Shown here piece by piece: positions 1 to 13,075 of a stretch of DNA of 64,000 bases (the stretch's first letter is position 1; each line of letters begins with the position of its first letter). The stretch spans positions 159,020,920 through 159,084,919 of the forward strand of contig NC_039358.1 of the NCBI RefSeq assembly GCF_003573695.1. Reading direction: 5' to 3'. The DNA is from Papaver somniferum (Eukaryota; Streptophyta; Magnoliopsida; Ranunculales; Papaveraceae). The notes under the pieces were generated by a model that did no database searches, was not told the origin of the DNA, and was given only the letters and a program-made list of their open reading frames with translations. The position numbers were made by a program, and so were the translations under genes.

Positions 1-284
1 ACCCGGACTTATATTCCCGAAGAACAACCTAGTATTATCAATCATCTCACAATAATCTTAATCGACGCGACGAAAGAAGATATTGTGGAATCACAAACGA
101 TGAGACGAAGATGTTTGTGACTACTTTTATATCTTGCCTATCTGAGATATCAATCTCAAGCCAATCGTTACGATTGTACTCAATACGATAGAAACAGCAA
201 GATCAGATCACACAACTACAAGAAAGTAGTATCGCTCTGGCTTCACAATCCCAATGAAGTCTTCAAGTCGTTAACCTACAGGGT
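1..284 (-). repeat. 3' LTR of copia copy 1, outer part (before the nested insertion)
   Basis: Bases 1-284 match 9945-10228 of the 5' LTR with few differences. The alignment breaks exactly at the duplicated AGGGT (280-284) where the solo LTR was inserted. Confidence 0.93.
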
Positions 285-3200
285 TGATCGCTGTCGTAGG
301 CGTCAAAAATAATTACACTTTCTTACTACTCAAAATATATAATGAAGCAAAGACAAGAAAGGATCGTTCCCACAGAGAGGACTTGGGTTGTCAATAGTTT
401 CGGTTTCTTATGGTAACACTTGGGGGGTTTTCTGATTTTTATAAAGTAAACTACAATAAAAGCAAATAAATAAAAGTAAACAAATCAACTCAAGGATATG
501 TGAAAGTATTGGTCAAGGATTTCGTTTTCATTCACTAACACGTTCTTGTCTTAATAACTAGAATTGATATTTAATCTCTCATTATCAAAATCCCTAAGAT
601 ACCTAGTCGAAAGAATATCTCGCAATTTCCTTTTATCATCACACATACATGTAAAACGATGCAAGTATGAATTCTACCAAAAGAATAACCTAACGCCTTG
701 CGCTAATAAAGTTCAATTCCCATGGAGCATTAAGATTTATGAAATTAGGCTAATCAATGCAATTGAAATACATTGTGCAAACAATTCGAACAAAGGTCAC
801 GATTCTCATATGATTACAAGGATATATCACTATAACCTACAATCATATTTATGCTACTTGTGTTCAAGGATTATCGCTCGATGATTAATCCTAAACTAGC
901 TATAGATATGGATATGAGTTCTACCAATTTGCAACTTGACAAAACAAATACTCAAATCATGTTGGAATACATCAATCATGCAACTATGTTTTCAGAGAAT
1001 TTATGAACGATAAATACGAGACAAAACTAATTCATTAAACCCAAAATCATGTTATGTGAAATCGAACTTAATCCATAAACCAATAACAAAATTAACTACT
1101 CATGTTCAAGGAGTTAATCACAAGAAGGAAGAGAAAACCTATCATGTTTCTAAACCCTAGAGTAAAAAGTAGAGAAAAAGATAAGATATCTAGGTTTAGA
1201 GAAAGATTTCTTTATTTATATGCTTCTCCAATTCAAAAAGAATACTCTTTCCAATATTAGGTCTTCTCAAAACCCATCTTCAATTAGTCCACCAAACCCA
1301 TGTGTGGAAAATACCCGTGGGAAAATTTCTGTCCAAAAGTGTTCGCCGGGATTGATGACGTCATCGCCGGAATCTGGCAGGAATCTGACCGGAATATGAA
1401 TCGCCGGTCACCTGGAGTTCATTGTCGGACGCTGGAGTCAACTAACGGTCGGACGTTAAAGTTAACAGTTGAATAACGGTCACTAACGGCATCTGAGTCT
1501 GAGTTGTGACCGAGTCAGCTACCTGACTCGGCTGAATGGGCTGAGTCGCTTTGGCCAAGGCCATTACACAAGCCTAATCTGTTGTTGCGCCATGATGGGT
1601 TGCACTCTGCACTGTATCCTATTCTCCCCTGCAACCTTAGCTGCACTGCAACACTATCATTTACAACACTGCTCAACCTTACTCAGTTCTCATTCTGCTG
1701 CCATCATTCTAGACCTGCAATTGTATTCCAGCTTCATTAACTCCATTGATTGCAAACAAGCGGCAACATCTCACCGCTTCAGCATCTGTGTCTCCTTATC
1801 GCTCCCAGCAACGCACAACCGTTCTCTTCTTTACTGCAACTGTTCATTGCACATTCAGTTCAACCACCAACACAATAACTCACTGCTTCTCTGCCAGCTT
1901 TCTATTTCTCTTCTCAGCTGCAATATCATCTCAGGCCACCTGAACAAACCACAATTCAGTAAAACAATCTTCAGCCGTACCTCATAGTTCACGCCATAAA
2001 TATCTAAACGCAGCAATCATCTTTAGCTTCAGTACAACTGCAATTGTCTCCTTTAGCTCATACCAAGAACTGTTCAATCCCATTCACCCGCGGCACACAA
2101 CCACCAAGTCCCTATGATACTGCAACCATCAGTTCCCTGCATTCCAACAGTTAGAGCCCCTGCACTTGCACCTCAACCATCAATTCCAACATTGTACCTA
2201 CAATCTTCAATCCCAGCTTTGTCATCCATCCAACTGCATCATCTCAGTTCCAAAACTTCAATTACAGCATCATCAAGTTCAGTTCCATCCATTTCCATTT
2301 CAGTTCAGCTACAAGTCTTTAAATCCATGACTTCATCCAATCTCTGCACCATGGCATGTATTCATCACCACTTGTTGTCGCCACCACTTTGTATCACCAG
2401 GTCCATATCCAACCGCAGCTCAGTTCAACCATCACTGCAATTCAGACCCGCAAAACCACCAGCTCGAGCTCTACTCTCAAACATCATAGCCAGATGCAAA
2501 TCCGAGTCATACCCATCTTCCAATTTCGACAGCAGCTACACAGTTGATTTCTTGACCTCAATCTTCACTCTAATTCATCTTCAGTTCTTCCAATTACCTA
2601 ATTCTTCAAAGACCCATGAACATAACCCACGGAATCTTCTCTTCCATTAACAACATCTCCATCTTCAAACCCTAATAATTCAATCCATCATGAATTCCGG
2701 CAAAACCAAAACTGACTGCAACCCAATTTATCGATTAGCCTCATCATCCCCTTGTTCTATCACTTGCAGAGACCGAATCACCATCAAACCCTAAACTCAA
2801 TTTCGTATTTCAAATCATCCACAGAATCCTCGATTTCATCCTCTCTGTGTTTCGACCAATAGTTCGTGTCTGCTTCGATCTCTAACTTCAATTCCTCCTG
2901 AGTTTCTTCCATAAAAACCGATTATTCTTCTCTCAATTTCGGATTCAATCTGCCTCTCTTGATCAACAGCAGCAGCCGCTGTTTTCTTTCTCTAACTTTC
3001 ATAAATGAAATGAATGAGAGGACATCTCTCGATTCTAATAAGGTTATGAGCTGGGGCTGGATAATGACACCCCACTGCATAAGATAAGGGATACCCCAGT
3101 GGATGCCCTATAACATGTGGTCACCCCTTAACATCAGCTGGGTTGTTTTTAATGCTCCTCTGAGAGAGTTGCCCCTTAAACTTATCCAGGATCCACATAT

Positions 3201-3387
3201 CGCACGCCATTGCAATGCTGGTTTTCCCCTTTGTGCTCAAATTAGTTGATTATTTCTTCTTTTGCTCCAAAAGACTCCATTGCACCTAATAAACTCAAAC
3301 TCACACATAAGATACATAATTCAAAAGGATAATAGCAAAGAAAACATAAATACTAGATATAAAATTAGGTGTTTTAAACACCTATCA
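285..3387 (-). mobile_element. Solo LTR of the Athila-like family, nested in the copia 3' LTR
   Basis: The insert runs from TGATCGCTGTCG to ACACCTATCA on the plus strand, that is TG...CA ends, and is flanked by the 5-bp direct repeat AGGGT (280-284 and 3388-3392). Removing it restores continuity with the other LTR (10228/10229). Its ends match the two LTRs at 34028-37175 and 40917-44075, so it is the LTR of that element without an interior. The middle part is rich in CTGCA words and poor in G on the plus strand. Open frames inside (about 1592-2650) show no domain and are not called as genes. Confidence 0.9.
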
Positions 3388-4705
3388 AGGGTCTCGGTAG
3401 AAACCTAAGGTTAAAGGAGAACTGACTCTAGCAAATAAAACTAGTATCACACAGGAGGTGTGAGGATTAGGTTTCCCATTTGCTAGAGTTCTCCCTTATA
3501 TAATCTTTCAAATCAGGGTTTGCAATCAATGTTAGCTTAGTAACAAAGCATTCAATGTTCACCGTTAGATGAAAACCTGATTAGATTCAAGCTAATATCT
3601 TTCAACCATTAGATCGAAAACTTAGCTTGTTACACACAAATGAAATGCATGTTTTTAGGTTTGTGTAACCGTACCCAAACATGTACATTTGTTGGTTCAA
3701 CAATAGTTAACAAAATGGTTAGTCATATGAGCACTTTCATATTAACCATATTCTTCTTCACCACAACTAATTCAAATGACTCAAATGAACTAGTTAGAGA
3801 GTTGTTCAATTGCTTAGATCTTATAGAAGTATACAAGACACAATCGAAGCAAAAACGATTTGATTCACTCAAATCGATTCATGAACTTTATAACCACGGT
3901 TTGCAAACTTGCATTCCTTAGTTAATATAAGTATAAGTTCACGAATAATCGTTTTTAGATATAACCAACCTAAGTACGCGGACTTTACTACCCGGAATAA
4001 GCTTGTAACAAGTTTACAAACTCCAGCAGATTTTCTCGGGAAGAGAACCTCCGACAGTACGCGGACTCTTGTTCCGGTTTTCCTGAGCAACAAAGTAAGC
4101 ATACTTTGGTTCAAGAAATAAGGACTTATACATGTATGCGTTTCCACAAAATGATTATATCCAACAATGGTTTTATAATCTAAACTCTCATTTCAATCAT
4201 TGAAACATTCTTAGAGGACGTTATATAGTTGTTATTCACATACCATTTTTCGTCAAAGCCATTTTCAAGTGATTGAAACATAACATGACTTTCGTCACTA
4301 GGTAAAGATGAACTTGGCCAAAGCGAAAGCTTACCAACGCATATTTTGAGAAATAGATAAGCGAGATGAACTCGGCTCGAAATATTAAATATGTATAATC
4401 AAAGTCTATATAGCAAAACGACTTTTGTCTCAAGATAGGAGATAGAGTAGATAGACTTTTGAGTGCTAGATAAGTTCAAGTCTCCACATAACTTTTAGTC
4501 GATGAAGTTCCACCAGTCCTTTGAGTAGCTCTTCGTCTTGTATGATGATCGCCATGGAGTTCTTGAGCTCAACTACACTTTCTATCCTAGTCTGAGACTT
4601 AGCTATAGTAGACTAGAAATTAAGACTTATAGTTTTGATCACTAACATTGACAAACATGCTTGAGATAGAAACGCATGCGAGTTCGACCAAGCAGTGCTC
4701 TAACA
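3388..4705 (-). repeat. 3' LTR of copia copy 1, inner part
   Basis: Continues the LTR after the insertion and matches 10229-11569. It ends on the plus strand with gctctaaca, which is the TGTTAGAGC start of the LTR on the minus strand, directly next to the purine tract. Confidence 0.92.
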
Positions 4706-4717
4706 ATCTCCCCATTT
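4706..4717 (-). other. Polypurine tract of copia copy 1
   Basis: On the minus strand ATGGGGAGAT abuts the TG of the 3' LTR, the expected place for plus-strand priming. Confidence 0.75.
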
Positions 4718-5567
4718 GTCAATTTTAGTGACAAAACTATCAATACATATGGAATACAAAAATAAATAAATAAACTTTTGTATCTCCAATTCCACATGCC
4801 TAATCTTCAACATTACTCGAAATTTTCGTCACTTCCAAGTACTCCAATGATCCCAAAGGTTGTAAGTTTAGCATCATCGTTGTTGAAAATCCGTAGCTAT
4901 AACAATGAGAAAACAAGAATTCTCGATCATTGTTATACAGTGTCATAGTATTATTATACAACATCAAAGGTTCAAATGTATCACAACTTTGACAACAATA
5001 CTATGGTGATATGTATCACTCCCCCTAGTCAATACTCCATCTCACATGGAAACCACTCCCTCTTACATAATGATCCGAAAACCATATATATTTGTAGTGT
5101 AAACTACACATTAATTCTCCCCCTTTTTGTCAATAAAATTGGCAAAGGTACGAAAACGGGATCCTAATGAAAATTTCCATAGAGACATTTCATGCCAAAA
5201 GTAAGCACATATCACTTATTTAGATGCAATCATATAGCCGAAGCTAAATGCTTACATCAAGGAGTTTATAAAGATACAAGATAACTCCTATAATATTCCA
5301 CAGCCGCACTCCCCACAAAGATTTGGCAATTAAGCACAAGTTCAATTAAGAACTCTCCCCCATAATATGTCATTCCCGAAAGAACAGCAAGAGCGACCTT
5401 AATTTCATAAGAAAAGAAGGATTTCTTTTGACACAACACACTAAGAAACCTGACAGAAAATCAACCTACGGAAACAAATGAAGAATTGAAATAAACACTT
5501 ACTGGAGTTCCAAACTCAATTGCCCAAAAGATCGAGATAAACATAGGGGCAAGAGTCATGGAGACAA
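4718..5567. other. Non-coding 3' interior of copia copy 1
   Basis: No coding region seen. The segment is shared with the second copia element (53397 to about 54090), so it is part of the family and lies between pol and the polypurine tract. Confidence 0.7.
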
Positions 5568-8500
5568 CTAATGAACCAAAACAACACCAATAGACTGACG
5601 TAAGTGTTGAAATGTAGCAGTGTCTAATGGTTTGGTGAGAATGTCAGCCAACTGTTGTTCGGAAGGCACAAATTCCATATTTATGATACCATTTTCATAG
5701 AGATCTCGAATTAAATGGTACCTTATATCAATGTGCTTTTTTCTTGAGTGCTCAACGGGATTCTCAGTGATTCGAATCGCACTAGAGTTATCACAAAAGA
5801 TATTCATTATTCCAGTATCAATTCCATAGTCGACCAACATTTGTTTCATCCATAAAAGTTGAGTGCAACATGAGCCAGGAACAATATATTATGCTTCACA
5901 TGTAGACAGGGATTGTGAATTCTGTTTCTTGCGATGTCGAGCCACAAGATTCAGTCCTACGTAGTAGAAACCCCCTAATGTACTTTTTTTGTCTTCTACA
6001 CATCCTGCCCAATCAACATCTGAATAAGCAGAAAGGTCAGTGTTATTATCAAAAGTGTAGGATAGACCATACCCGACAGTGTGATTGACATATCATATGA
6101 TCCTTTTTGCAGCTGCCAGATGAGATTCCTTTGGATTAGCCTGAAATCTAGCACAACAACCAACACTAAAAGAAATATCAGGTCTAGTAGCTGTAAGATA
6201 TAAAAGACTACCAATAATGGATCGATACAATTTTTGATCCACTTTTACTCCTTTCTCATCTCTGTGCAGTTTACCAGTAGTGGGCGTAGGTGTCAGTTTT
6301 GGAGTTGACTTATCCAGACCGAACCTTGAGACAAGATCCTTTGCATATTTTTCTTGGGATAAGTAAATTCCATCCTTATTTTGTTGAATTTGTAATCCTA
6401 AGAAGAACTTCAATTCACCAACATTGCTCGTTTCAAATTTTTTAGTAAGAGAGACTTGGAATTCCTTTGCAAGTTTCTCAGAAGTTGAACCACAGATGAT
6501 ATCATCTACATAGACTTGAGAAATGACAACATCTTTCCCACACCATTTGGTAAACAAAGTTTTATCAGCTCCGCCTCTTGAAAAACCTTTCCTAATAAGA
6601 GAAGTGGTAAGTTTTTCGAACCAGGCTCTAAGTGCTTGTTTTAACCCATATAATGCCTTTTTGAGCTTAAGAACATGATCTGGGAAATCAAAGTTTTCAA
6701 AACCCTTAGGTTGAGCGACATAGACTTCCTCCTTTAAAATTCCGTTTAGGAATGCAAATTTTATATCCATTTGGAACAGCTTAACCTTAAGAAAACAAGC
6801 ATGAGCTAATAATAGTCTAATGGACTCAAAGCGTGCCACAGGAGCAAAGGTTTCATCAAAGTCGATACCTTCAATCTGTGAATATCCTTGAGCGACAAGT
6901 CTAGCTTTGTTCCTGACAATTGTGCCAAATTCATCAGACTTATTCTTGAATATCCATTTAGTACCAACAATATTAATATTGGAGGGACAAGGTACAAGTT
7001 CACAAACGTCTTGTCTTTGAAATTGATTTAACTCTTCATGCATTGCATTCACCCAAAATGGATCGCTAAGAGCTTCATCAATATTTCTCGGTTCTACTTG
7101 TGAAAGATAACATCCAAAATTGCAAATATTTTGAAGTTTTCCTCTTGTCTTAGTTGTAGAATCTTTTCCTCCAATGATACTGTTGGGATCATGATTCCTT
7201 TGAACCTAGAGGTGTCGTGGAGGGACGCGTTCTTGTTCTTCAGGAGTAGCCTGATCAGTGCTCTTCTCCTCGTCACTAGAAATATCAGGATCAGTAACAG
7301 TTGGAATAACTTCTACTGAATCTGGGATTTTTTTGACTTTCTCAATTGTCTCAGTTGGAGGAAATTCAGCAGGAGGATTATCATGATGAAAATTACTAAT
7401 ATCATCGATGATAACATTAGCAGATTCCATCATGACCTGGGTTCTGAGATTAAACACTCGAAATCCACGGCTATCAGAAGCATAGCCAAGAAAGATACCT
7501 TCATCACTTTTGGTATCAAATTTCCCTCTATGTTCTCGATCTTTTAGAATGTAGCACTTACTTCCAAACACTCTGAGATAGTGCAAGTTGGTTTTCTTCC
7601 GTACCAAAACTCATAAGGAGTGTTTAAGGTTTTAGACCGTAGGTAAACACGGTTGATCGAATAGCATGCTGCAAAAACAGCTTCTCCCCAAAATCTTAAT
7701 GGTAAATTTTTGTTATGGAGCATTACCCTGGCCATTTCCTGAATGTTCCTATTTTTTCTTTCTGCAACTCCATTAGCTTGAGGAGTGATGGGTGGTGAGT
7801 ATTGTTGAATAATCCTCAGTCCGTCACAAAATTCAAACACCTTAGTGTCCTTGAATTCAATTCCACGGTCGCTTCTAATTTTCTTTAGTTTGCGACCTTG
7901 TTCGTTCTGGATTCTTTTAATAATAATCTTGAATTCATCAAGGGTTTCATTCCTATGAGATAGAAATGCAACCCAGGTGAACCTGGTGTAATCATCTACC
8001 ATAACTAAAGCATACTTCTTACCAGCAACCGTGGGTTGTTGAATTGGTCCGAAGAGATCCATATGAATTAAATCAAGTGGAGCTTTAGTGAGAATGTCTC
8101 GATATGATTTATGGTGAACTTTCGTTTGCTTACCCTTTTGACAGGAACCACATACACCTTCAATCTTTGCATTGATTTTTGGAATGCCTCTAACAAGTTC
8201 TTTGTTAATGATCTTAGTTAGAAGACGATAATTGATGTGACCAAAACGCTCATGCCAAAGATGTGTAGATTCCACCTTAGTCAAATTGCAACAGTTGCCG
8301 AACTGAGTATCCATAAGATAACAGTTGTTTTTACCACGAGTTCCCTGAAAAATTACTTTTCCAGTTTTGTCTACAGTTTCACATCCATTTGCATTGAAGA
8401 CAACTCGATGGCCTTTGTCACAAATTTGACTAATAGAAAGAAAATTTGTAGTCATACCTTTTACGTATACTACATCATGGATTTTAGGTACGTCGGGTAG

Positions 8501-9055
8501 CTTGATCGTCCCCTTCTTTCTTATGTAGCAACAACTCCCATATCCAAATGTCACCAGTCCTCCTTCATAGTCGGTTGAAGAAACAAACCATGTGAGATCA
8601 CCAGTCATATGTCTGCTACATCCACTGTCAAGAAACCATTGAAAGGGTGATGTTGATTTTAAATCAAAGGCTCCCATACTATCAATACTTTCCTGTTTAG
8701 TATTTCTTGTTAGTCTTGTACATCCTTTTATAGAAGCAACCAGTTTTACAGTTTTCTTATGAAGATTACTTGCAACTTTCAGTCTTTTTTGGAAGAACAT
8801 ACAAGTATGTTGAAAGTGATTGGAGGAATCACAAAACAAGCATGGGCCAACACCTTTAAGCTCGTCTGAGCAGTTCTGAGTCATATCAGTTTTCACAACC
8901 TCTGAACGTTGTTTATCATCTGACTTACGACTGTTCTTTATAGAAGAATTTCTGGAGTTATTCAGATCCATCAAAGGAATTTTGATAGATTTCAAATCCT
9001 TAAGTACTGCAATTCCTACAACAAGATCAGAGTTGATCCGGATTTGTTCATCCAA
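5568..9055 (-). pseudogene. Decayed copia gag-pol (zinc knuckle, protease, integrase, RT, RNase H)
   Basis: From the 5' side: a zinc knuckle beginning CLFCDSSNHFQHTC (about 8850-8810), protease with LDSGCSRHMTGD (about 8630), GAG-pre-integrase HHCC, integrase with its D, D and E in HMDLFGPI, IRSDRGIEF and GVAERKNR (about 8060-7750), RT with QMDIKFAFLNG and YVDDIICGS (about 6770-6490), and RNase H with DVDWAGC and CDNSSAI (about 6020-5790). The frame changes near 7.55-7.60 kb, and in-frame stops lie at 7206-7208 (TAG), about 6090-6092 (TGA) and 5889-5891 (TAA). Upstream of the zinc knuckle only a short remnant of gag is left, starting perhaps at an ATG at 9129 in another frame. The product cannot be made as one protein. 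Confidence 0.93.
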
Positions 9056-9180
9056 ACTAGTTTATCAGAACTTCTTCTACGATTTGTTTTTAATCCTAGT
9101 GAAGCGTTTCTAGAGACTTCACTGTCCATATAGTCGGATCGCTACAAAACACAGACTTATCGGGTCATTAAACGTGTTTG

Positions 9181-9195
9181 CCTGCTCTGATACCA
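9181..9195 (-). other. Primer binding site of copia copy 1 (initiator tRNA-Met type)
   Basis: On the minus strand TGGTATCAGAGCAGG follows the CA end of the 5' LTR after a 2-base spacer. This is the usual plant PBS complementary to the 3' end of initiator methionine tRNA. Confidence 0.93.
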
Positions 9196-9197
9196 AT

Positions 9198-11569
9198 TGA
9201 AAAAGCGGGGGTACAACAACTACACCCAATATTTCGATTAACAATCTGTATGGACTAACTCCAATATACTTTCAAGAAAATCAACTAGACTCAATCTTAA
9301 TAAAGTATATCAAAGATTTATAATATCTCGATCTCTCGATTTCATTCTTACTCAAGCAAATAGAAATCTGCGAATCTAATTAAATACAAGAGAGATAACT
9401 TGGATGGTACCAAAGACCAATATCCTAGTGTCAATCAATGTAAATAAACAACCAAAGGTTGGATATTCTAATTGATTGAACTTAATGCACAACCTGTGAT
9501 ATTTCAATTATGTAAGAAAATATAATGCGGAAAAGAAATAACACAGACACCAGAAGTTTTGTTAACGAGGAAAACCGCAAATGCAGAAAAACCCCGGGAC
9601 CTAGTCCAAATTGAACACACATTGTATTAAGCCGCTACAGACACTAGCCTACTACAAACTAACTTCGATCTGAACTATAGGTGAACCCCAATCAATCTCA
9701 CACTGATCTAAGGTACAATTATGCTCCTACGTCTCTGATCCCAGCAGGATACTACGCACTTGATTCCCTTAGCTGATCTCACCCACAACTAAGCATTGCT
9801 ACGACCCAAAGTCGAAGATTTTAATAAACAAATTTGTATCACACAGAAAACTCTACGGTAATAGATAAATCTGTCTCCCACAGAAATACCTACGAGTTTT
9901 GTTCCGTCTTTTGATAAATCAAGGTGAACAGGAACCAATTGATAACCCGGACTTATATTCCCGAAGAACGGCCTAGTATTATCAATCACCTCACAATAAT
10001 CTTAATCGATGCATCGAAAGAAGATATTGTGGAATCACAAACGAAGAGACGAAGATGTTTGTGACTACTTTTATATCTTTCCTATCGGAGATATCAATCT
10101 CAAGCCAATCGTTACGATTGTACTCAATACGATAGAAACAGCAAGATATGATCACACAACTACAAGAAAGTATTATCGGTCTGGTTTCACAATCCCAATG
10201 AAGTCTTCAAGTCGTTAACCTACAGGGTCTCGGTAGAAACCTAAGGTTAAAGGAGAATCGACTCTAGATAATACAACTAGTATCACACAGGAGGTGTGGG
10301 AATTAGGTTCCCATTTGCTAGAGTTCTCCCTTATATAGTCTTTCAAATCAGGGTTTTCAATCAATGTTAGCTTAGTAACAAAGCATTCAATATTCACCGT
10401 TAGATGAAAACCTGATTAGATTCAAGCTAATATCTTTCAACCGTTATATCGAAAACTTAGCTTGTTACACACAAATGAAATGCACGTTTTTAGGTTTGTG
10501 TAACCGTACCCAAACATGTACATTTGTTGGTTCAACAATAGTTAACCAAATGGTTAGCCATATGAGCACTTTCATATTAACCATATTCTTCTTCACCATA
10601 ACTAGTTCAAATGACTCAAATGAACTAGTTAAAGAGTTGTTCAATTGCTTAGATCTTATAGAAGTATACGAGACACAATCAAATCAAAAACGATTTGATT
10701 CAGTCGAATCGATTCATGAACTTTATAGCCACGGTTTGCAAACTTGCATTCCTTAGTTAATATAAGTATAAGTTCACGAATAATCATTTTTAGATATAAC
10801 CAACCTAAGTACGGGGACTTGGTACGCATATTTAAGTACCCGCAATAATCTTGTAACAAGTTTACAAACTCCAGCAGATTTTCTCGGGAAGAGAACCTCC
10901 GACAGTATGCGGACTGGGTTCGCGGACTCTTGTTCCGGTTTTTTCCTGAGCAGCAAAGTAAGCATACTTTGGTTCAAGAAATAAGGACTTATACATGTAT
11001 GCGTTTCCACAAAATGATTATATCCAATAATGGTTATATAATCTAAACTCTCATTTCAATCATTGAAACATTCTTAGAGGACGTTATATAGTTGTTATTC
11101 ACATACCATTTTTTCGTCAAAGCCATTTTCAAGTGATTGAAACATAACATGGCTTTCGTCACTAGGTAAAGATGAACTTGGCCAAAGAGAAAGCTTACCA
11201 ACACATATTTCGAGAAATAGATAAGCGAGATAAACTCGGCTCGAAATAGAAAATGTGTATAATCAAAGTCTATATAGCAAAACGACATTTGTCTCAAGAT
11301 AGGAGATAACGTAGATAGACTTTTGAGTGCTAGATAAGTTCAAGTCTCCACATACCTTTTAGTCGATGAAGTTCCACCAGTTCCTTGAGTAGCTCTTCGT
11401 CTTTTATGATGATCGCCATGGAGTTCTTGAGCTCAACCACACTTTCTATCCTAGTCCGAGACTTAGCTATAGTAGACTAGAAATCAAGAATTATAGTTTT
11501 GATCACTAACATTGACAAACATGCTTGAGATAGCAACGCATGCGAGTTCGACCGAGCAGTGCTCTAACA
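9198..11569 (-). repeat. 5' LTR of copia copy 1 (2.37 kb)
   Basis: On the minus strand it starts TGTTAGAGCACTGC (11569) and ends TTTTTCA (9198), giving TG...CA ends beside the PBS. It matches the 3' LTR pieces at 1-284 and 3388-4705. It is uninterrupted, so it gives the ancestral sequence at the nested insertion point. Confidence 0.93.
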
Positions 11570-11868
11570 TATATAGATATACGACTTTGTCTCAATAGGA
11601 GATATAATAGAATAGACTTCTGAGTGATAGATGAGTTCAAGTCTCTACATACCTTTTGTTGATGAAGTTCCATAAGCTCCCTTTAGTAGTTCTTCGTCTT
11701 CAATCGATGAACGCCGTGAAGTCTAAAGCTCAACTACACATTCTATCCTAATCTGAGACATAGTTATAAGTAGGTTAGAAATCAAGACTTATAGTTTTGA
11801 CAACTAAACTTGACAAAAAAAACTTAAGATATCAACGTTTGCGAGTTCGATCGAGCAGTTCTCTAACA
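11570..11868 (-). repeat. LTR-start fragment of a related copia element, minus orientation
   Basis: The stretch repeats in diverged form the U3 end of the neighbouring LTR (about 11270-11569) and ends in the same ctctaaca. It begins exactly where copy 1 ends, so copy 1 probably inserted into or beside this older LTR. Confidence 0.75.
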
Positions 11869-12460
11869 CAAATTTGTTTATAAATCTTCGACTGTTGGTC
11901 GTAGCAAGTCTTAGTTGTGGGTGAGATCAGCTAAGGGAATCAAGTGCGCAGAATCCAACGTGGTTCTAGAGGCGTAAGGAACGCGACTATACCTTAATCG
12001 GTGTGAGACTTGGTTAGGGCTCAACTACATTCCAATATGAAGTTAACTTGTAGTAGGCTAGTGTTTGTAGCGGCTTAATACAGTGTGGTGTTCAAAGCTG
12101 GCCTATGTCCCATGGTTTTTTTGCATTTGCGATTTCCTCATTAACAAAATTTCTGGTGTCTGTGTTATTTCTTTTCTGCATTATATTTGTTTATATAATT
12201 GAAATATCACAGGTTGTGCGTAGTTCAATCAGTTGATAAATCCGACCTTGTTTGTTGGATATAACTTGATTGATACTTGGACATTGGTCTTTGGTACCGT
12301 CCAAGTTATTTCTCATATCAATCAGGCTCACGGATTTCTATATGTTCGATTTGCTGATTGGATTGATAAATAGAGATAAATCTCTTTGATATATTGGAGT
12401 TTAGTCCATACAGATTGCCGAATGAATATTGGGTGTGGTTGTTATACCCCCGTGTTTTCA
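11868..12460 (+). repeat. LTR-end fragment in plus orientation (inverted relative to neighbours)
   Basis: The stretch is the reverse complement of the part of the copia LTR at about 9198-9840 in diverged form. It ends in TTGGGTGTGGTTGTTATACC, CCCCGTGTTTTCA, the CA end of the LTR. It therefore joins head to head with the minus-oriented fragment at 11570-11868. Confidence 0.75.
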
Positions 12461-12539
12461 CTGGGCACATGTACTCGGCTCTGGACCTATGATAGTTACG
12501 TCAATACTTGAGCTTGTATGTGTATGTATCTAGATTTAC

Positions 12540-13075
12540 AGTACTTTTATATCTTTCTAATAATCGACTTAAAACATTCCCGAATAACATCAATGAAACA
12601 TATCACGGTTCCAGGCTATTTTCAAATGATTAACTTGAATCATGATTTAGGTCATAAACAATTAATTTTTCTTAACCAAATTCATCAAGTTTTGAACAAA
12701 TGTTCTCAATCTTAGTCATTCATATTTCGAGAATAATTAAGAAGATAAACTTGTCTCAAAATTTCTATTGTTCTTGTAAAAGTCCACTTAGTCATGCGAC
12801 TTAGTCTCATAGATATAAAGGTGAAAACTTGAGTAATATGTTGGTTCAATCTTCACTTACCTTTTGTCGATGAAGTTCTCCAAATGTCTTCTGTTGATCT
12901 TTGCCTTCAAACGGTAAAATGCAGTGACGTCTGGTACCCAACTACACACTTCTATCCTAATCTGAGACTTGACTAAAATGTAGACTAGAAATCAAGATAT
13001 AGTTTTGATCAACTAAATTTGACAACAAGCTTGAGATAGAAACACTTGTGAGTTCGACCGAGCAATGCTCTAACA
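12540..13075 (-). repeat. Diverged LTR-start fragment, minus orientation
   Basis: Ends at 13075 with gaccgagcaatgctctaaca, the characteristic start of this LTR family on the minus strand. The left border is approximate. Similarity to the copia copies is patchy, so it is an older copy or a related family. Confidence 0.65.

Larger units (their letters stand above)
1..11569 (-). mobile_element. Ty1-copia LTR retrotransposon (copy 1), truncated by window start
   Basis: Reading on the minus strand the order is 5' LTR (11569-9198), primer binding site, remnant gag zinc knuckle, protease, integrase, reverse transcriptase, RNase H, purine-rich tract, 3' LTR (4705 to beyond position 1). The domain order integrase before RT is the Ty1-copia order. 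Window base 1 aligns with base 9945 of the 5' LTR, so about 750 bp of the 3' LTR lies outside. The element has been invaded by a solo LTR at 285-3387. The RT and integrase wording (YVDD, a CX2CX4HX4C knuckle, long LTRs) is closest in my judgement to the SIRE/Maximus lineage, but that assignment is tentative. The coding part is dead: one frameshift and several stops. Confidence 0.93.

Noticed and set aside
564..884. 106-codon open frame in the solo LTR
   Set aside because: No domain, AT-rich composition, and broken in the homologous LTRs.
1592..2650. Plus-strand open frames of 131 and 178 codons in the solo LTR
   Set aside because: They are low-complexity serine-, isoleucine- and histidine-rich readings of a C/A-rich, stop-poor strand with no domain and are not conserved in the other LTR copies at the protein level.
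9181..9195. Match to initiator tRNA-Met at the PBS as a possible tRNA gene
   Set aside because: Only the 3'-end complement is present; no cloverleaf can be formed.
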